A DNA stretch of 64,000 nt from Bromus sterilis (taxonomy: Eukaryota; Streptophyta; Magnoliopsida; Poales; Poaceae): the NCBI GenBank assembly GCA_950022295.1, contig OX465598.1, positions 186,987,501 to 187,051,500 on the forward strand, in the 5' to 3' direction. Shown here in pieces: positions 1 to 10,483 of the stretch. Position 1 is the first letter of the stretch. Each line of letters starts with the position of its first letter. The notes beneath the pieces were generated by a model that ran no database searches, was not told the origin of the DNA, and saw nothing but the letters and a program-made list of their open reading frames with translations. The translations under genes were made by a program, and so were the position numbers.

Positions 1-2457
1 AGTAATATTATTAATGGCTCTACAATCAACACACATACGCCAAGTTCCATCCTTTTTAGGCACTAATATAACAGGAACAGCACAAGGACTAAGGGATTCA
101 CGTATGTAACCTTTGTCGAGTAGCTCTTGTACTTGACGCTGAATCTCCTTTGTCTCCTCCGGATTGGTACGGTATGGCGCACGGTTGGGCAGCGAAGCAC
201 CGGGAATTAAGTCAATCTGATGCTCAATCCCTCGAATAGGTGGTAATCCCGGTGCTACGTCTTGTGGAAAGACGTCAATAAACTCCTGCAAAAGGTCAGT
301 GACAACAGGAGGCAAAGAAGGAGGCAATTCCTCAAATGAAAACAAAGCTTCTTTGCACACAAAAGCATAGCACACATATTGACTAACATCCAAATCTGAA
401 ATATCAACCTTAGTAGCAAGCAAAGTTGGACTAGTCAATTTAATTTCATTAGAAACAGCAGAAGAAGATTTGCTATTAGTCTTATGTTGTTGCTCAAATT
501 CTTTAGCTGCTATCTCATTTTCACTCTTATTTTTCTCCTGTTTAGCTTTACTAGCTCTAGCAAGATCATCTTTCACAATTTGTTCAGGAGACATAGGAAG
601 TAAAGCAATATTTTTATCCTGATGAACCAGAGTAAACTGATTTGTCCTACCATGGTGTACAACATTCCTATCAAATTTCCATGGTCTACCAAGTAAAAGA
701 GAGCATGCTTGCATGGGTACCACATCACAATCAACATAATCAGCATATGCAGCAATGCTAAAGTGCACACGAACAGAACGCGTTACCTTAATCTTACCAC
801 TATTGTTAAACCACTGAATATAGTACGGATGGGGGTGTGGTCTTGTGGTGAGAGATAGCTTCTCCACCAACTCCATGCTCGCCAAGTTGTTGCAACTCCC
901 TCCGTCAATGATGATGCGAACCGAACGTTCTTTCACCACTCCCTTTGTGGGGAACAAATTATGCCTCTGGTTTTGCTCGGCCTTCGTTACCTGCACACTT
1001 AACACACGTTGAGCAACCAAACTAGCATATTTATCTGCATCATCAGGAGCCATATACTCTATATCACGAGCATCATCATGGGCACCCTGTTCCTCATGAG
1101 CAATGAGAACTAAAGTCTCCTCATCATAGTCACTCGCTGACTCATACCCACCATCCGCCGTAATAGTCATCACACGCTTGGAGGGGCAGTCTTTTGCGAA
1201 GTGACCTCCACCTTGGCACCTGCGACATTTAATATCACGATCTCGTCTTTGCCCTGTGGAAGCCATGGATGAAGAAGAACTCGCCGCTGGACCACTCTGT
1301 GCACCCTTGAATGGTGGCGCTGGCTGTTTTGGTGGCTCCCTGTAAGAATGAGCGGCTGAAGTAGATGGTGGTGCAGCAGGACGTGTGGATGTAGAAGCTC
1401 CACGCGATGTCCATGATGTATTTCGTCCTGAAGAAAAGTTAGGTCTCGTAGCGGCCTGTCGATCCTGCACTTCACGTTCAGCTTTACAAGCAAGATGAAA
1501 CAAACGAGTGATAGTAGCAAAGTCCTTGTATTCTAGAATAGTTTGTATCTCCCTGTTTAAACCACCCATAAAACGTGCAAGCATAGCTTCATTATCCTCT
1601 ACTAGGCCACATCTAATCAATCCAGTTTGTAATTCTTGATAATATTCCTCTACAGAATTTTTTCCTTGTCTCAAACGCTGTAATTTTTGTAACAATTCAC
1701 GTTGATAATAAGGAGGGACCCAGCGAGTACGCATAGCATCTTTTAAAGCAGGCCAAGTAGTTGGAATATTATTAGCATGCAATCTACAATGTTCAGACCA
1801 CCAAATAGATGCAAATCCCGTGAATTCACAAACAGCAGCAGTAACACGTCTATTCTCAGGATATTGTAAACATGTAAAGCGTTGTTCAGTTTCTAACTCC
1901 CAAGTAAGATAAGCATCAGGAATATATCTACCCTCAAACGGCTTAAGATTCAATTTCAGTTTAGGCACATGTTCATCATCGCGTACCTGAGGGGGTGGAT
2001 GGTGTCGACCGTGGCGAATGTTGGGACGTGGACGTCCAGCTGGCTGTTCATAGGCCGCTTCCTGTTCCACCTCCTCCTCGTAATCACCCTCGTAGTTGTC
2101 GTCCTGGCCGACGTCAGAAGCAGCAGCAGCAGGTACTGCAGCAGCAGGAGGAGCACCAATACCAGCAGCTTGTCCTCTTGGAAACAGAATCCGTAGTGCA
2201 CGTGGTAGTGGCGGTGGCTGTGGCTGTGCTGGAGCGGCAGCAGGCTGTGTAGGTAGGCGTGCGATCAACTCAGTAAACTTGGCGTCGAGCTTGGTGTCGA
2301 TCATCTTTTCCACGCCATCAATTGCCTCTGTAAATCTGGTCTCGATGTCATTCACCTGTTCAGACATCATTTGTGCAAATTTATCATGTAGCTCCTTGTT
2401 TGTCATGTTCTCCCAATCGGGTGCATCCCGCGCCACTTCATCATGTGATCCTGGCAT
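1..2457 (-). CDS. gag-protease-RT polyprotein, 5' part, open frame (copy 1)
   Basis: The frame starts at the ATG whose complement is 2455-2457 (protein start MPGSHDEVARD) and stays open for 819 codons to the window edge. In order: a gag domain containing PFEGRYIPDAYLTWE and WVPPYYQRELLQKL (about residues 150-320), a CCHC zinc knuckle CRRCQGGGHFAKDC near residue 415, a retroviral-type aspartic protease site IIIDGGSCNNLAS near residue 515, and the start of reverse transcriptase (VPKKDGTWRMCVDCRAINN) at the edge. Copy 2 carries two nonsense changes and a frameshift in the same stretch; copy 1 has none of them, so it is the best template here for the family's undamaged gag. Gag forms the particle; the polyprotein would be cut by its own protease. 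Confidence 0.85.
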   Translation of the reverse strand, partial: MPGSHDEVARDAPDWENMTNKELHDKFAQMMSEQVNDIETRFTEAIDGVEKMIDTKLDAKFTELIARLPTQPAAAPAQPQPPPLPRALRILFPRGQAAGIGAPPAAAVPAAAASDVGQDDNYEGDYEEEVEQEAAYEQPAGRPRPNIRHGRHHPPPQVRDDEHVPKLKLNLKPFEGRYIPDAYLTWELETEQRFTCLQYPENRRVTAAVCEFTGFASIWWSEHCRLHANNIPTTWPALKDAMRTRWVPPYYQRELLQKLQRLRQGKNSVEEYYQELQTGLIRCGLVEDNEAMLARFMGGLNREIQTILEYKDFATITRLFHLACKAEREVQDRQAATRPNFSSGRNTSWTSRGASTSTRPAAPPSTSAAHSYREPPKQPAPPFKGAQSGPAASSSSSMASTGQRRDRDIKCRRCQGGGHFAKDCPSKRVMTITADGGYESASDYDEETLVLIAHEEQGAHDDARDIEYMAPDDADKYASLVAQRVLSVQVTKAEQNQRHNLFPTKGVVKERSVRIIIDGGSCNNLASMELVEKLSLTTRPHPHPYYIQWFNNSGKIKVTRSVRVHFSIAAYADYVDCDVVPMQACSLLLGRPWKFDRNVVHHGRTNQFTLVHQDKNIALLPMSPEQIVKDDLARASKAKQEKNKSENEIAAKEFEQQHKTNSKSSSAVSNEIKLTSPTLLATKVDISDLDVSQYVCYAFVCKEALFSFEELPPSLPPVVTDLLQEFIDVFPQDVAPGLPPIRGIEHQIDLIPGASLPNRAPYRTNPEETKEIQRQVQELLDKGYIRESLSPCAVPVILVPKKDGTWRMCVDCRAINNIT

Positions 2458-3612
2458 GGTTAGTAGAAATAGAAAACACACAGGAATATGATCCTACTTC
2501 TACTAATGGGATGTGGGATGGTGGAAAGCACAAATCCGTCAAGCTTTTCTTTCGTTCTTACCGATTCTTACCTAGCAGCAGGTGGTGATGTACAACCAAC
2601 GGGTCAAAACTCTCAGAGATATGGTGGAGCGATGGCCAGGAGGTGTCAAACGCACGATGTAGAATATATGTGGAGCTGTAGGAAGGCTGACAAGTATGGT
2701 AGCAAAAGCTCAACAGTAATCAAAACAGAGATGCAAAGCTGAATAAACACTCAACGTCGGTACTGTGCTGATCCTAGGCTAGACCGTACTAGAGACGCGA
2801 GCCTAAAACACCAACGAAAGCACGGCGCGGCACGTAAACAACTGAGAAGCACACTCTGATTTTTTTTTTCTCTCTCTTTTTTTTTTTGCTCTTTTTATTT
2901 TTTTTATTTTTTTGCGATGCGGGACTGCGGTGGCTGAAAAAGTGCGAAAAAATCACTATGGTGGCGAATGTCTCAAAATGAGTTTCTGAACCTAAGGAAC
3001 GTATGGGCACGAAATTTTTTTACCCCTGAAAATTTTGGCCTAAAAACTGCTCTAGAAAGCGTGCCAGACTCTGTACGGAAAAAGTTTGATGAAATCCGAC
3101 TCTAACAACTGAAAATCTCTTTTTTTTTTTTTTTGCTAATCACCCCCCTTCTTTGTACGGAAAAAGTTTGATGAAATCCGACTCTAACAACTGAAAACTA
3201 ATCTGGCTATAGAGAGATCAGGATCCGTACTGATGGTGGAACTCAACTCGTACTCGTGAGACGTGGTGGTGTATATGGACTCTGCTTGGCGGAACGTGGT
3301 GGTGTATCTGGACTCGGATTAGCGGAACGTGGTAGGATGACTACTTGTGCGGCGGCGACGTGGCAAACTGTGATCAGAACTCGAAACTCTAAGGGAACTA
3401 GACGCTAAGATCAGCAACTTGACACAACGATGCAACCGTAAATTCAACAAAGCAAGTACTGAAAAGAAAACTAGACAAAGGCTAGGACTGTCTTGGGACG
3501 TGATGATCTAACCCTAATTTTTTTTTGTTGGCTTTTTCGTGGACTGTAGGTATGAAGAACAGAACCAATCTAGACTATGAAAACTGGTAAATCTCACCGA
3601 GCAACCTGGAAA
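2458..3612 (-). other. 5' leader of CRM-like copy 1
   Basis: This untranslated stretch lies between the primer-binding site and the gag ATG. It holds long T runs on the plus strand (A runs in the RNA sense) at 2860-2914 and 3120-3134. A block of about 45 bp ending in the homopolymer is repeated (around 3075-3134 and 3155-3200). The same leader is at 17849-18975 and, shortened, at 39972-40462. Small reading frames in it are not conserved. Confidence 0.7.
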
Positions 3613-3622
3613 TCTGATACCA
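3613..3622 (-). promoter_or_regulatory. Primer-binding site, initiator Met-tRNA type
   Basis: The minus strand reads TGGTATCAGA two bases inside the LTR end, matching the 3' end of plant initiator tRNA-Met. The site fixes the inner boundary of the 5' LTR and the orientation of the element. Confidence 0.8.
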
Positions 3623-3624
3623 CT

Positions 3625-4540
3625 TGATAGAGGCGAAGGTGTCCCGATGTTTCGATGAGATGATGGAGATCGATTTTGGTGGAGTAGACTTTCACGACCC
3701 GACTACGAACGTGCGAAGACGTTGCGCCTTAGCAATCGCTAAACCAACTCCGAGAGGTTATTGATCCCGCGGATGCACGATCAACCTGACCACGAAGGTC
3801 AATTACTGCAAGCAATCGAAGAACAAGCAAGAACTAAGAATTGCAATCTGGATATTGCGAATATAAGATGAAAGATTAACAGAAGTTGGGGTTCCAATGC
3901 GGTCTTGGCCTGGTCGGACGACACAAACGAAGAACTCGAAGTTGCGGCTATGGCTAACTTAAATCTAATTAAAACCCAAGTCTAAACGACGCCCTAAGGG
4001 CTGTATATATGGGGGAACAGAGGGGAATTTCGTGGCCCCTTGGAGGAGGGGTCCGAAAACAACCCTAACTCTGTTTCCCCACACATACGGACTCTAAAAA
4101 ATAGCCTATTAAGTGTATTTCGAAATTACATGGGCCTGGCCCAATAATAAGGTGACGCAGCACCTATAATAACCCTTGGACGAAAATATTAATGTGGCGT
4201 CTGGTGTCTCTCGTCCAAGTCTTCATGCACGCCTTATGGTGGCCTCAAAGTGCGAAAATCACCACTGGAAGCTCCATTGTCCTTTCCCGCGCGCACACCT
4301 CCTTCTCCATGCTTGATCCCGCTCCAATGACCATCCTTCTTATCCATGCTAGGTCCTTCATTCATAAGACAAACAAAAGTATCTAATTTAGGCAGCATCA
4401 TATGTTCCGGAACATTAGAAGGATTCGCAAGAAACGAAAGTACCTGATAATTTAGTTGACGTGCGCGTGCTCTAGTAACTGGTCCAGTATGTGTAGTTGG
4501 TGAAGATGTGGGTGTAACATTTGTAGAGATGTCCTCATCA
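3625..4540 (-). repeat. 5' LTR of CRM-like copy 1 (916 bp)
   Basis: On the plus strand the LTR reads TGATAGAGGCG at its start and GATGTCCTCATCA at its end, so in element sense it is TGATGAGGACATC...CTATCA. A TATA box lies near 4010 on the minus strand. In sequence variants (CGTCC, GCATTGG, no TTA before GACC) it belongs to the subtype here called II, shared with 42669, 45443, 61618 and 23769. Confidence 0.88.
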
Positions 4541-6019
4541 TATGGACAGGTTATTTCTTTGCCGCCTTTTGAGGGTAGATTTAATCCTGCTGTTTATCTT
4601 GATTGGGAGTTTGAAGTAGAACAAATTTTTGCGAGTAATAATTTTTCTGAATTTGAGAGAGTACGAGCTACCACTCGCGCATTTAATGGTTTTGCTTCAA
4701 TTTGGTGGAGTGTGTATATTAAGAAAAACATTGATAATAAACCCTCAATTTGGAAAGATTTGAAAGCTATAATGAGACATAAATTTGTTCCTCCTTATTA
4801 TCGTCGTGAATTGCTTCGAAAAGTAGAACAATTAAATCAAGGGAGTAACATTGTTCATGCTTACTATCAAGAGTTTAAATCTTATATGCATCAGTGTGAT
4901 ATAGAAGAATCTGAGGATGACAGGAAGAATAGATTTTTTAATGGTTTGAACGATGACATTCGCGCACGATTTCATTATATTCCTCGTTGCATTATTGGTA
5001 TGTATGTTCGTGCTTGTACCTTTGAGAGACAGATACAGGAGGATGCTTTGAGCGACTACGACGCCTACGGCGACTACTATTCTAGACCATGCTCACCACC
5101 ACCGATTGTCTCCTTCGCCATTGCACCTTCTCCGACGACCATGACTCCTATTGTGAGTGTGATATCACCTCCAGCCTCTATGACCTTGCCATCATCCGTA
5201 CCTACATCATCTGAGTTGTTGCAACAAGGTAACAACAAAGGTATTGATGACATAACTTCACATAAGGATGATGCATGCATAGTAGAGTTGAATAAATCAT
5301 GTGTTGAGTTACCTGTTGATTTGAGCACACCATCTATTCTCGATAATTATGTTACTATTATGAAAATGCCAATGCTTAATCATTTTGACATGACCTCTAA
5401 TCTTGGTGATGATTCTACATCGAATGACTTGTTGCATGACTACTTAGTTAAGCCTGTTGTAGCATGTCCTTCGAAAAACATTAACGTTTATTCACCGGTG
5501 CTGGGATGGTTTAATGATGAGCATTGTACATCTTTAGATATGAATAAGAGCTTCACTTATATATGCAAACTGAATTGCAATACTTTCATGTCATTTATGT
5601 ATTGTGATGATCACATATCTTTATATTTCACGACGTACGAAAGTTACTCATATATACATGTGTTACATGTTGAAAAACTGAGGGAAGTAAGAATGGATGA
5701 TATATATATATACAACATGTACACCTTGTCTTTTTTGATAGCCACATCTCAGATTAAGCAACGCCGAGGACGGCTTTGTTTTCAAGAAAGGGAGGATGAT
5801 GAGGACATGGCTTCCATAGTTACACCCGCAGCCCGTGCTAATATACCTACTAGACCAATTACGAGAGATTGTGCACGCGAGTTAAATTATCAGTTACTTT
5901 TGTTTCTTGGTAATGTTTCTAATGTTCATGTGAATATGATGCTGCCTAATGTAGATATATTTCTGTTTCTGACAAATAAAGGGCCTAGCATGGACAAGAA
6001 GGATGAGATTCGAGCATGA
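4541..6019 (+). CDS. Gag-like protein of non-autonomous element B, 5' end missing
   Basis: An open frame of about 492 codons runs from the copy 1 junction to a TGA at 6017-6019. An ATG at 4508 lies in the antisense LTR of copy 1 and is a junction artefact. The first 190 residues align with the CRM-like gag (PFEGRFNPAVYLDWEFEVEQ, FVPPYYRRELLRKVEQL). The next 230 or so residues are Pro/Ser/Thr-rich and then of unknown type with several Cys and aromatic residues. The last 85 residues (EDDEDMAS...TRPITRDCARELNYQL) match the pol C-terminus of the CRM-like family and are encoded inside the 3' LTR. So gag is joined to the pol tail through a novel middle section. Function of the middle is unknown; particle assembly by gag is inferred. 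Confidence 0.75.
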   Translation, partial: YGQVISLPPFEGRFNPAVYLDWEFEVEQIFASNNFSEFERVRATTRAFNGFASIWWSVYIKKNIDNKPSIWKDLKAIMRHKFVPPYYRRELLRKVEQLNQGSNIVHAYYQEFKSYMHQCDIEESEDDRKNRFFNGLNDDIRARFHYIPRCIIGMYVRACTFERQIQEDALSDYDAYGDYYSRPCSPPPIVSFAIAPSPTTMTPIVSVISPPASMTLPSSVPTSSELLQQGNNKGIDDITSHKDDACIVELNKSCVELPVDLSTPSILDNYVTIMKMPMLNHFDMTSNLGDDSTSNDLLHDYLVKPVVACPSKNINVYSPVLGWFNDEHCTSLDMNKSFTYICKLNCNTFMSFMYCDDHISLYFTTYESYSYIHVLHVEKLREVRMDDIYIYNMYTLSFLIATSQIKQRRGRLCFQEREDDEDMASIVTPAARANIPTRPITRDCARELNYQLLLFLGNVSNVHVNMMLPNVDIFLFLTNKGPSMDKKDEIRA

Positions 6020-6718
6020 TCAAGCATAGAGATGAAGGCGCGCGCGACGGGAACAAGAACGGAGTTCTTGCTGGAGATTTCCGCACTTTGAAGCCACCAT
6101 GATGACATAAAATAAGATGGACGAAATATACAAGATGGCAATTAATAAATTTCGTCCATATCTTATTATTGGTGCTGCGCCACCTTATTTTTGGGCTAGG
6201 CCCATGTAAATTTCGAAATAGTGCTTAATAGGCAGTTTTAGAGCCCGTATTGTAGGGAAATTGACTAAAGAGGGATTTTAGTCCCACCTTTCCAAGGGAG
6301 GACGAAATTCCCTCTCTTTTCCCCTATATATACACCCCATAGGGCACCCTTTAGACTTGGATTTCTTTTAGTTAAAAAGACTGCTTAGCTAATTGCTGCA
6401 TCTTCGTGTACTCGGTTTGTGTCCAACGACCAGATCAAGACCGCTTTCGGAATCCCAACTTTATTCATACTTCATATACATATTCGCAATATTCAGATTG
6501 CTTTATCATAGTTCTTGCTTGTTCTTCGATTGCTTGCAGGCACTAGACCTTCGTGGTCAGGTTGATCGTGCTCCGACGTGGTCAATAACCTCCGGAGATT
6601 GGTTTAGCGATTGCTAAGGCGCGACGTTGTTGCACGTTCGTAGTCGGATCGTCAGAGTCGTCTCCACCAAATCGATAGTTATCTCTCATCGAAAGATCGG
6701 GACACCCCGCCTCTATCA
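5797..6718 (+). repeat. 3' LTR of non-autonomous element B (922 bp)
   Basis: It begins TGATGAGGACATGG, ends CCTCTATCA, and has a TATA box near 6325-6332. The coding frame continues for about 222 bp into it. It is clearly related to, but much more diverged than, the 916-bp LTRs. After it come ACCGC and the RT of element C. Confidence 0.8.
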
Positions 6719-9240
6719 ACCGCCCCCTAAACGAAGTCACCATCAAGAACAAATACCCGTTGTCCCGCATTGATGATTTGTTTGACCAACTGAAGGGTGC
6801 CCGATTATTTTCCAAGATAGATCTTCGTACCGGCTATTACCAGCTGAAGATCCGGAAGGAAGACATCCCCAAGACGACATTCACCACCAGATATGGCCTA
6901 TATGAATTCACGGTCATGTCATTTGGCTTAACGAATGCTCCAAGAACATAAGCAGCATCTCCGCACCGTGTTGGAGCGACTGCGAGCTCACCATCTTTAC
7001 ACCAAGTTCAGCAAGTTCATGGTTTGGCTAAAAGAGGTGGGATTTCTGGGGCACATCTTGACAGCTCAAGGAGTGGCCGTGGATCCCAGCAAGGTGAACG
7101 ATATATTGAACTGGAAGTCAGCAACCACAGTGACTGAAGTCCGGAGTTTCTTGGGATTGGCGGGTTATTATCGCCGATTCATTGAAGGCTTATCCAAGAT
7201 AGCCAAGCCCTTGACCGAGCTATTGAAGAAGAATTAGAAATTGGTCTGGACCAAGGAATGTGATGACAGTTTCAAGCAGCTGAAGACGAAGTTAACCTCA
7301 TCCCCCGACATGACCTTGCCAGACATCCACAAGGGATTCGACATATATTGCGATGCCTCCAAACGCGGCCTTGGTTGTGTGTTGATGCAAGAGGGAAAGG
7401 TCGTAGCATATGCCTCCCGACAGCTATGCCAACATGAAGTCAATTACCCCACACAGACCTGGAAGTAGCTGTTGTGGTACACGCATTGAAGATATGGAGG
7501 AATTATCTCATCGGCCAACGGTGTGAAGTATATACAGATCATAAGAGCCTCAAATACATCTTCACGCAACCAGACCTCAACCTCAGGCAAAGAAAATGGC
7601 TCGAGCTGGTCAAGGACTATGACCTCAGGATTAATTATCACCCCGGGAAGGCTAACGTGGTCACCGATGCCCTTAGCCGGAAGCCCAGCTCGGTTAATGC
7701 ACTCTGGGAGAGGCTCCACCCAAGATTACGGGAGGAATTCACTAACCTCAACCTGGTGTTATGTGACTCGATGACCATGAAGAACCTGGAAATCACTCCA
7801 ACCCTTGTGGAAGAAGTTAAAGAAGCACAAGCTCAAGATTTAGAAATCCGGGATATCAAGGAACTGATCCAGCATAGGCCAAATCCTTTCACCTGGACAC
7901 TCAGGGAGTGCTATGGTTTAAGAGCCGAATCTGCGTACCGGATCAGAACAACCTGAGGTAGCAGATACTGCGAGAGGCACATGAGTCAGCATATTCTATC
8001 CACCCAGGAGGTACCAAGATGTACCAGGATTTGAGGGCCACATTCTGGTGGCCCGGAATGCGGAAAGATATTGCGTACTATGTTGCCTGCTGCGACATAT
8101 GCAACAAAGTCAAAGCTGAACATCAGAAGCCAGCTGGATTACTGCAACCCCTGCAATTTCCGCTATGGAAATGGGATGACATATGTATGGATTTTATTGT
8201 GGGACTCCCAAAGAACGCACGGGGCCACGACTCCATCTGGGTAATCGTGGAATGCTTACCAAAGTGGCTCACTTCATTCCGATAAGGACCACTTACCGAG
8301 TTGATCAACTGGCAGAGCTATACATGTCCCGGATTGTCAGCCTCCTTGGGATACCAAAGACAATCATCTCAGACAGAGGATCAGTATTCACGTCTGCATT
8401 CTGGCTACGTCTTCACCAAGCCCTGGGGACTGCACTAAAGCATTGCACTGCCTACCATCCTCAGACCGATGGCCAAACAGAACGAGTAAACTAGATACTG
8501 GAAGATATGCTCAGGGCATGTGTGCTAGCTTACGGCACCAAGTCGGAGGACTATTTGCCATATGCAGAATTGGCATACAATAACAGCTATCAGACCAGTC
8601 TCAATATGTCACCTTTTGAAGCATTATATGGGCAGAAATGTCGTAACCCCTTGAACTAGTCACAGAAAGGGGACAGTCGTCTCTTTTGCACCAACTTAAT
8701 GCTCGCAGCAGAAAAGCAAGTCAAAGAAATTCAGGACCGCCTGAGAGCAGCCAAGTCTCGACAGAAGACTTACTATGACCCGAAGCATCGGGAGGTGCAC
8801 TTTGAGCCCGGAGAATATGCTTATCTCCGAGTGACACCAATGAAAGGGGTGAGGAGATTCCATACCCGAGGGAAGCTTGCCCCAAGGTACATCGGGCCAT
8901 TCCCAATAATGGCTAGAAAGGGGAGAGTAGCATACCAACTGGAACTACCCCCAGAACTGTCTGATGTCCATGAAGTATTCACATATCACTGCTACGCAAG
9001 TGCATTGCACCACCGGTTAAGCGATTGGATATGAAAGAGTTAGTATTCACACCGGACCTGACATATGAAGAGAAACCGGTCAGAATTTTGGAGGAAATGG
9101 AGAGGACCACCTGCAGTAAAGTGATACGGTTTTACAAGGTATAATGGGAACACCATACCGAGGAAGAGGCTACCGGGGAAAGGGATGAGTTTCTGAGATC
9201 CGCATATCCGTATCTGTTCCCCGAGCAACCAAATCTTGAG
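6719..9240 (+). pseudogene. pol of element C (RT, RNase H, integrase, chromodomain)
   Basis: The frame starts inside RT (RPLNEVTIKNKYPL). At about 6943, just after FGLTNAP, the sequence jumps to EEHKQHLRTVL, so the catalytic (Y/F)xDD segment of RT is deleted. A stop follows at 7235-7237, a frameshift near 7453, further breaks near 7930 and 8270, and stops at 8492 and 8657. Recognisable parts are RNase H (DIYCDASKRGLGCVLMQ, 7346-7400; DALSRKP near 7665), the integrase zinc-binding part (8019-8140), the DDE core (ISDRGSVFTSAFW; AYHPQTDGQTERVN) and a chromodomain-like tail (YEEKPVRILEEMER, 9065-9110). Chromodomains direct chromovirus integration to modified histones. The gene is dead. Confidence 0.85.
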
Positions 9241-9257
9241 GACGAGATTTACCCTAC

Positions 9258-9275
9258 GGGGGGGGGGGGGGGGGG
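9258..9275 (+). other. Polypurine tract with an 18-G run
   Basis: A run of 18 G lies seven bases before the 3' LTR start TGTGACACC. In this clade the plus-strand primer is a G-rich tract at this place; the run has probably expanded. It can also be an assembly weak point. Confidence 0.6.
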
Positions 9276-9281
9276 TAGGTT

Positions 9282-10483
9282 TGTGACACCCTGGTTTTTT
9301 TCCCTCTTTGTTTGCAATTTATTTTGCTGGTTTTCTGGATTTAGATTTTATTTGCCTGAGTTTTTCAGCTCCTTTGGCCTTGATCACTTGGGCCTAATTT
9401 TTCTTCCTAGGCCAAGTGACCTCCAAACCTCTCTCCCTCATGGCTATGATCAAGTTTGATCATCCATGCCCTTGCCACATTTTTATTTCTCAAGAAATTC
9501 CTTTTTCATTGAAGGAAATAGCTCTTTTCCCCCTCTTTATTAAAGCTAGCCTCTCCTCTGCTATTCCTTTTTCCTTGAAACTTTTTGTGCTGGAAAATGG
9601 GATCATGCCTCATGGTTCTATTCAAAAACATAAGCAAGTTCAGTACAAAATTATCCCTGTAGAAATTCATTTCCAATTCTGGTCAGGAGGGCACTTTGTG
9701 AAGGAAGTACCATGAAACCTGGTCAATTGGCTCTGGACTTTTTACCACTTATACTCCTTCCTAAACCTAGCATGCACACCAAAAATCAGCCCCAAACTCC
9801 CAGCCATTTGACCTACAGAATGCTTCAAAGTTTGCTGCAGAAACTTGATTTTGAAGCTAGGATCCACAGTAGACCTCCCCTTGACCATCCAATACCACAC
9901 CTAAGCTACTGGACACCTACTACACGCCACAGACACGCTTGGAGAACAGTGGCTGCCCCCAGTGCACGCGTGCATAGGGTGAGCACGCGCATTGCCTGCC
10001 ATAGGCGTGCTCTCGCCGTGGTCGAGCTGTCGCCGTCAAGGGAATGCCTCGCCCAGCGAGCCCGCGGCCGCGCCCTCGTGTCCGTAGCACCCAGTGCTCC
10101 TCCGCACGCCACCCAGCTCCACCTAAAGCCGCACCGCCCGCCGGAGACCTCGTTGTCGCCGCCCCTGTTCGACAGAGGTGCACGCGGGATGGTCACTGTG
10201 GCGCGCACGCCTCCGCGACGCCCGCGTCGTCTTCTCCACGTCCCTAGCCTCACCGCACGCACGCGTGACGCCTGACCCTGGAAAAGCCGCGCCGCCCGCC
10301 GCCTAGCTTCTCGATTCAGAGCCGCCGCAGCGGCCATGGACGACACGATCAGTCGCCCCGCCGATGCAGAACCTCGGGGGCCGCCTGCACGCGTGTACGC
10401 CCATCTCCAGAACCTCCTGAACACGCCGGAAACGCCCAAGCTTATCCACGTGCACGCAGTGCTCCAATTTATCTCTGTCCGGC
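9282..10483 (+). repeat. 3' LTR of element C, first segment
   Basis: The LTR starts TGTGACACCCTGG. The segment ends with CCGGC (10479-10483), the target duplication of element D, and resumes at 25606 after D. It has a GC-rich part (9900-10440) with long chance frames on both strands that are not conserved coding sequence. Confidence 0.75.

Larger units (their letters stand above)
1..4540 (-). mobile_element. CRM-like Ty3/Gypsy LTR retrotransposon, copy 1, cut by the window edge
   Basis: Reading on the minus strand there is a 5' LTR (4540-3625), a primer-binding site, a leader of about 1.15 kb, and a gag-pol frame that runs off the left edge inside reverse transcriptase. The same family recurs at 16920, 36456, 42669, 44379 and 61618. 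The element entered the gag frame of a related plus-strand element that resumes at 4541. The candidate 5-bp target duplication is TATGG at 4541-4545, but its partner lies outside the window. CRM assignment rests on the TGATGAGG...CTATCA LTR, the initiator-Met primer site, the RT type and the polyprotein overlapping the 3' LTR, seen in sister copies. Confidence 0.85.
4541..6718 (+). mobile_element. Non-autonomous CRM-related element B, right part (gag-only)
   Basis: Directly after copy 1 a plus-strand element begins in mid-gag and ends with its own 3' LTR (5797-6718). Its LTR starts TGATGAGGACAT and ends CTATCA like the CRM-like family, but is 922 bp and strongly diverged. No protease, reverse transcriptase, RNase H or integrase lies between gag and LTR. 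The continuous frame shows this is a stable non-autonomous layout rather than random decay. Non-autonomous CRM relatives are known from rice, and wheat has a described centromeric element called Quinta; identity with either is not tested here. It sits in element C, whose RT resumes at 6719. Confidence 0.75.
6719..9281 (+). mobile_element. Tekay-type chromovirus C, internal region, decayed
   Basis: Plus-strand Ty3/Gypsy pol from mid-RT to a chromodomain-like C-terminus, followed by a G-run polypurine tract and the start of a long LTR at 9282. It is the outermost host in the left half of the window. Its 5' part lies left of the window beyond element B. Its LTR is later split by element D and by the CACTA transposon. 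Confidence 0.8.

Noticed and set aside
4508..4540. ATG and first 11 codons of the 503-codon frame
   Set aside because: These codons are antisense LTR of copy 1; the true start of the gag of element B lies left of copy 1.
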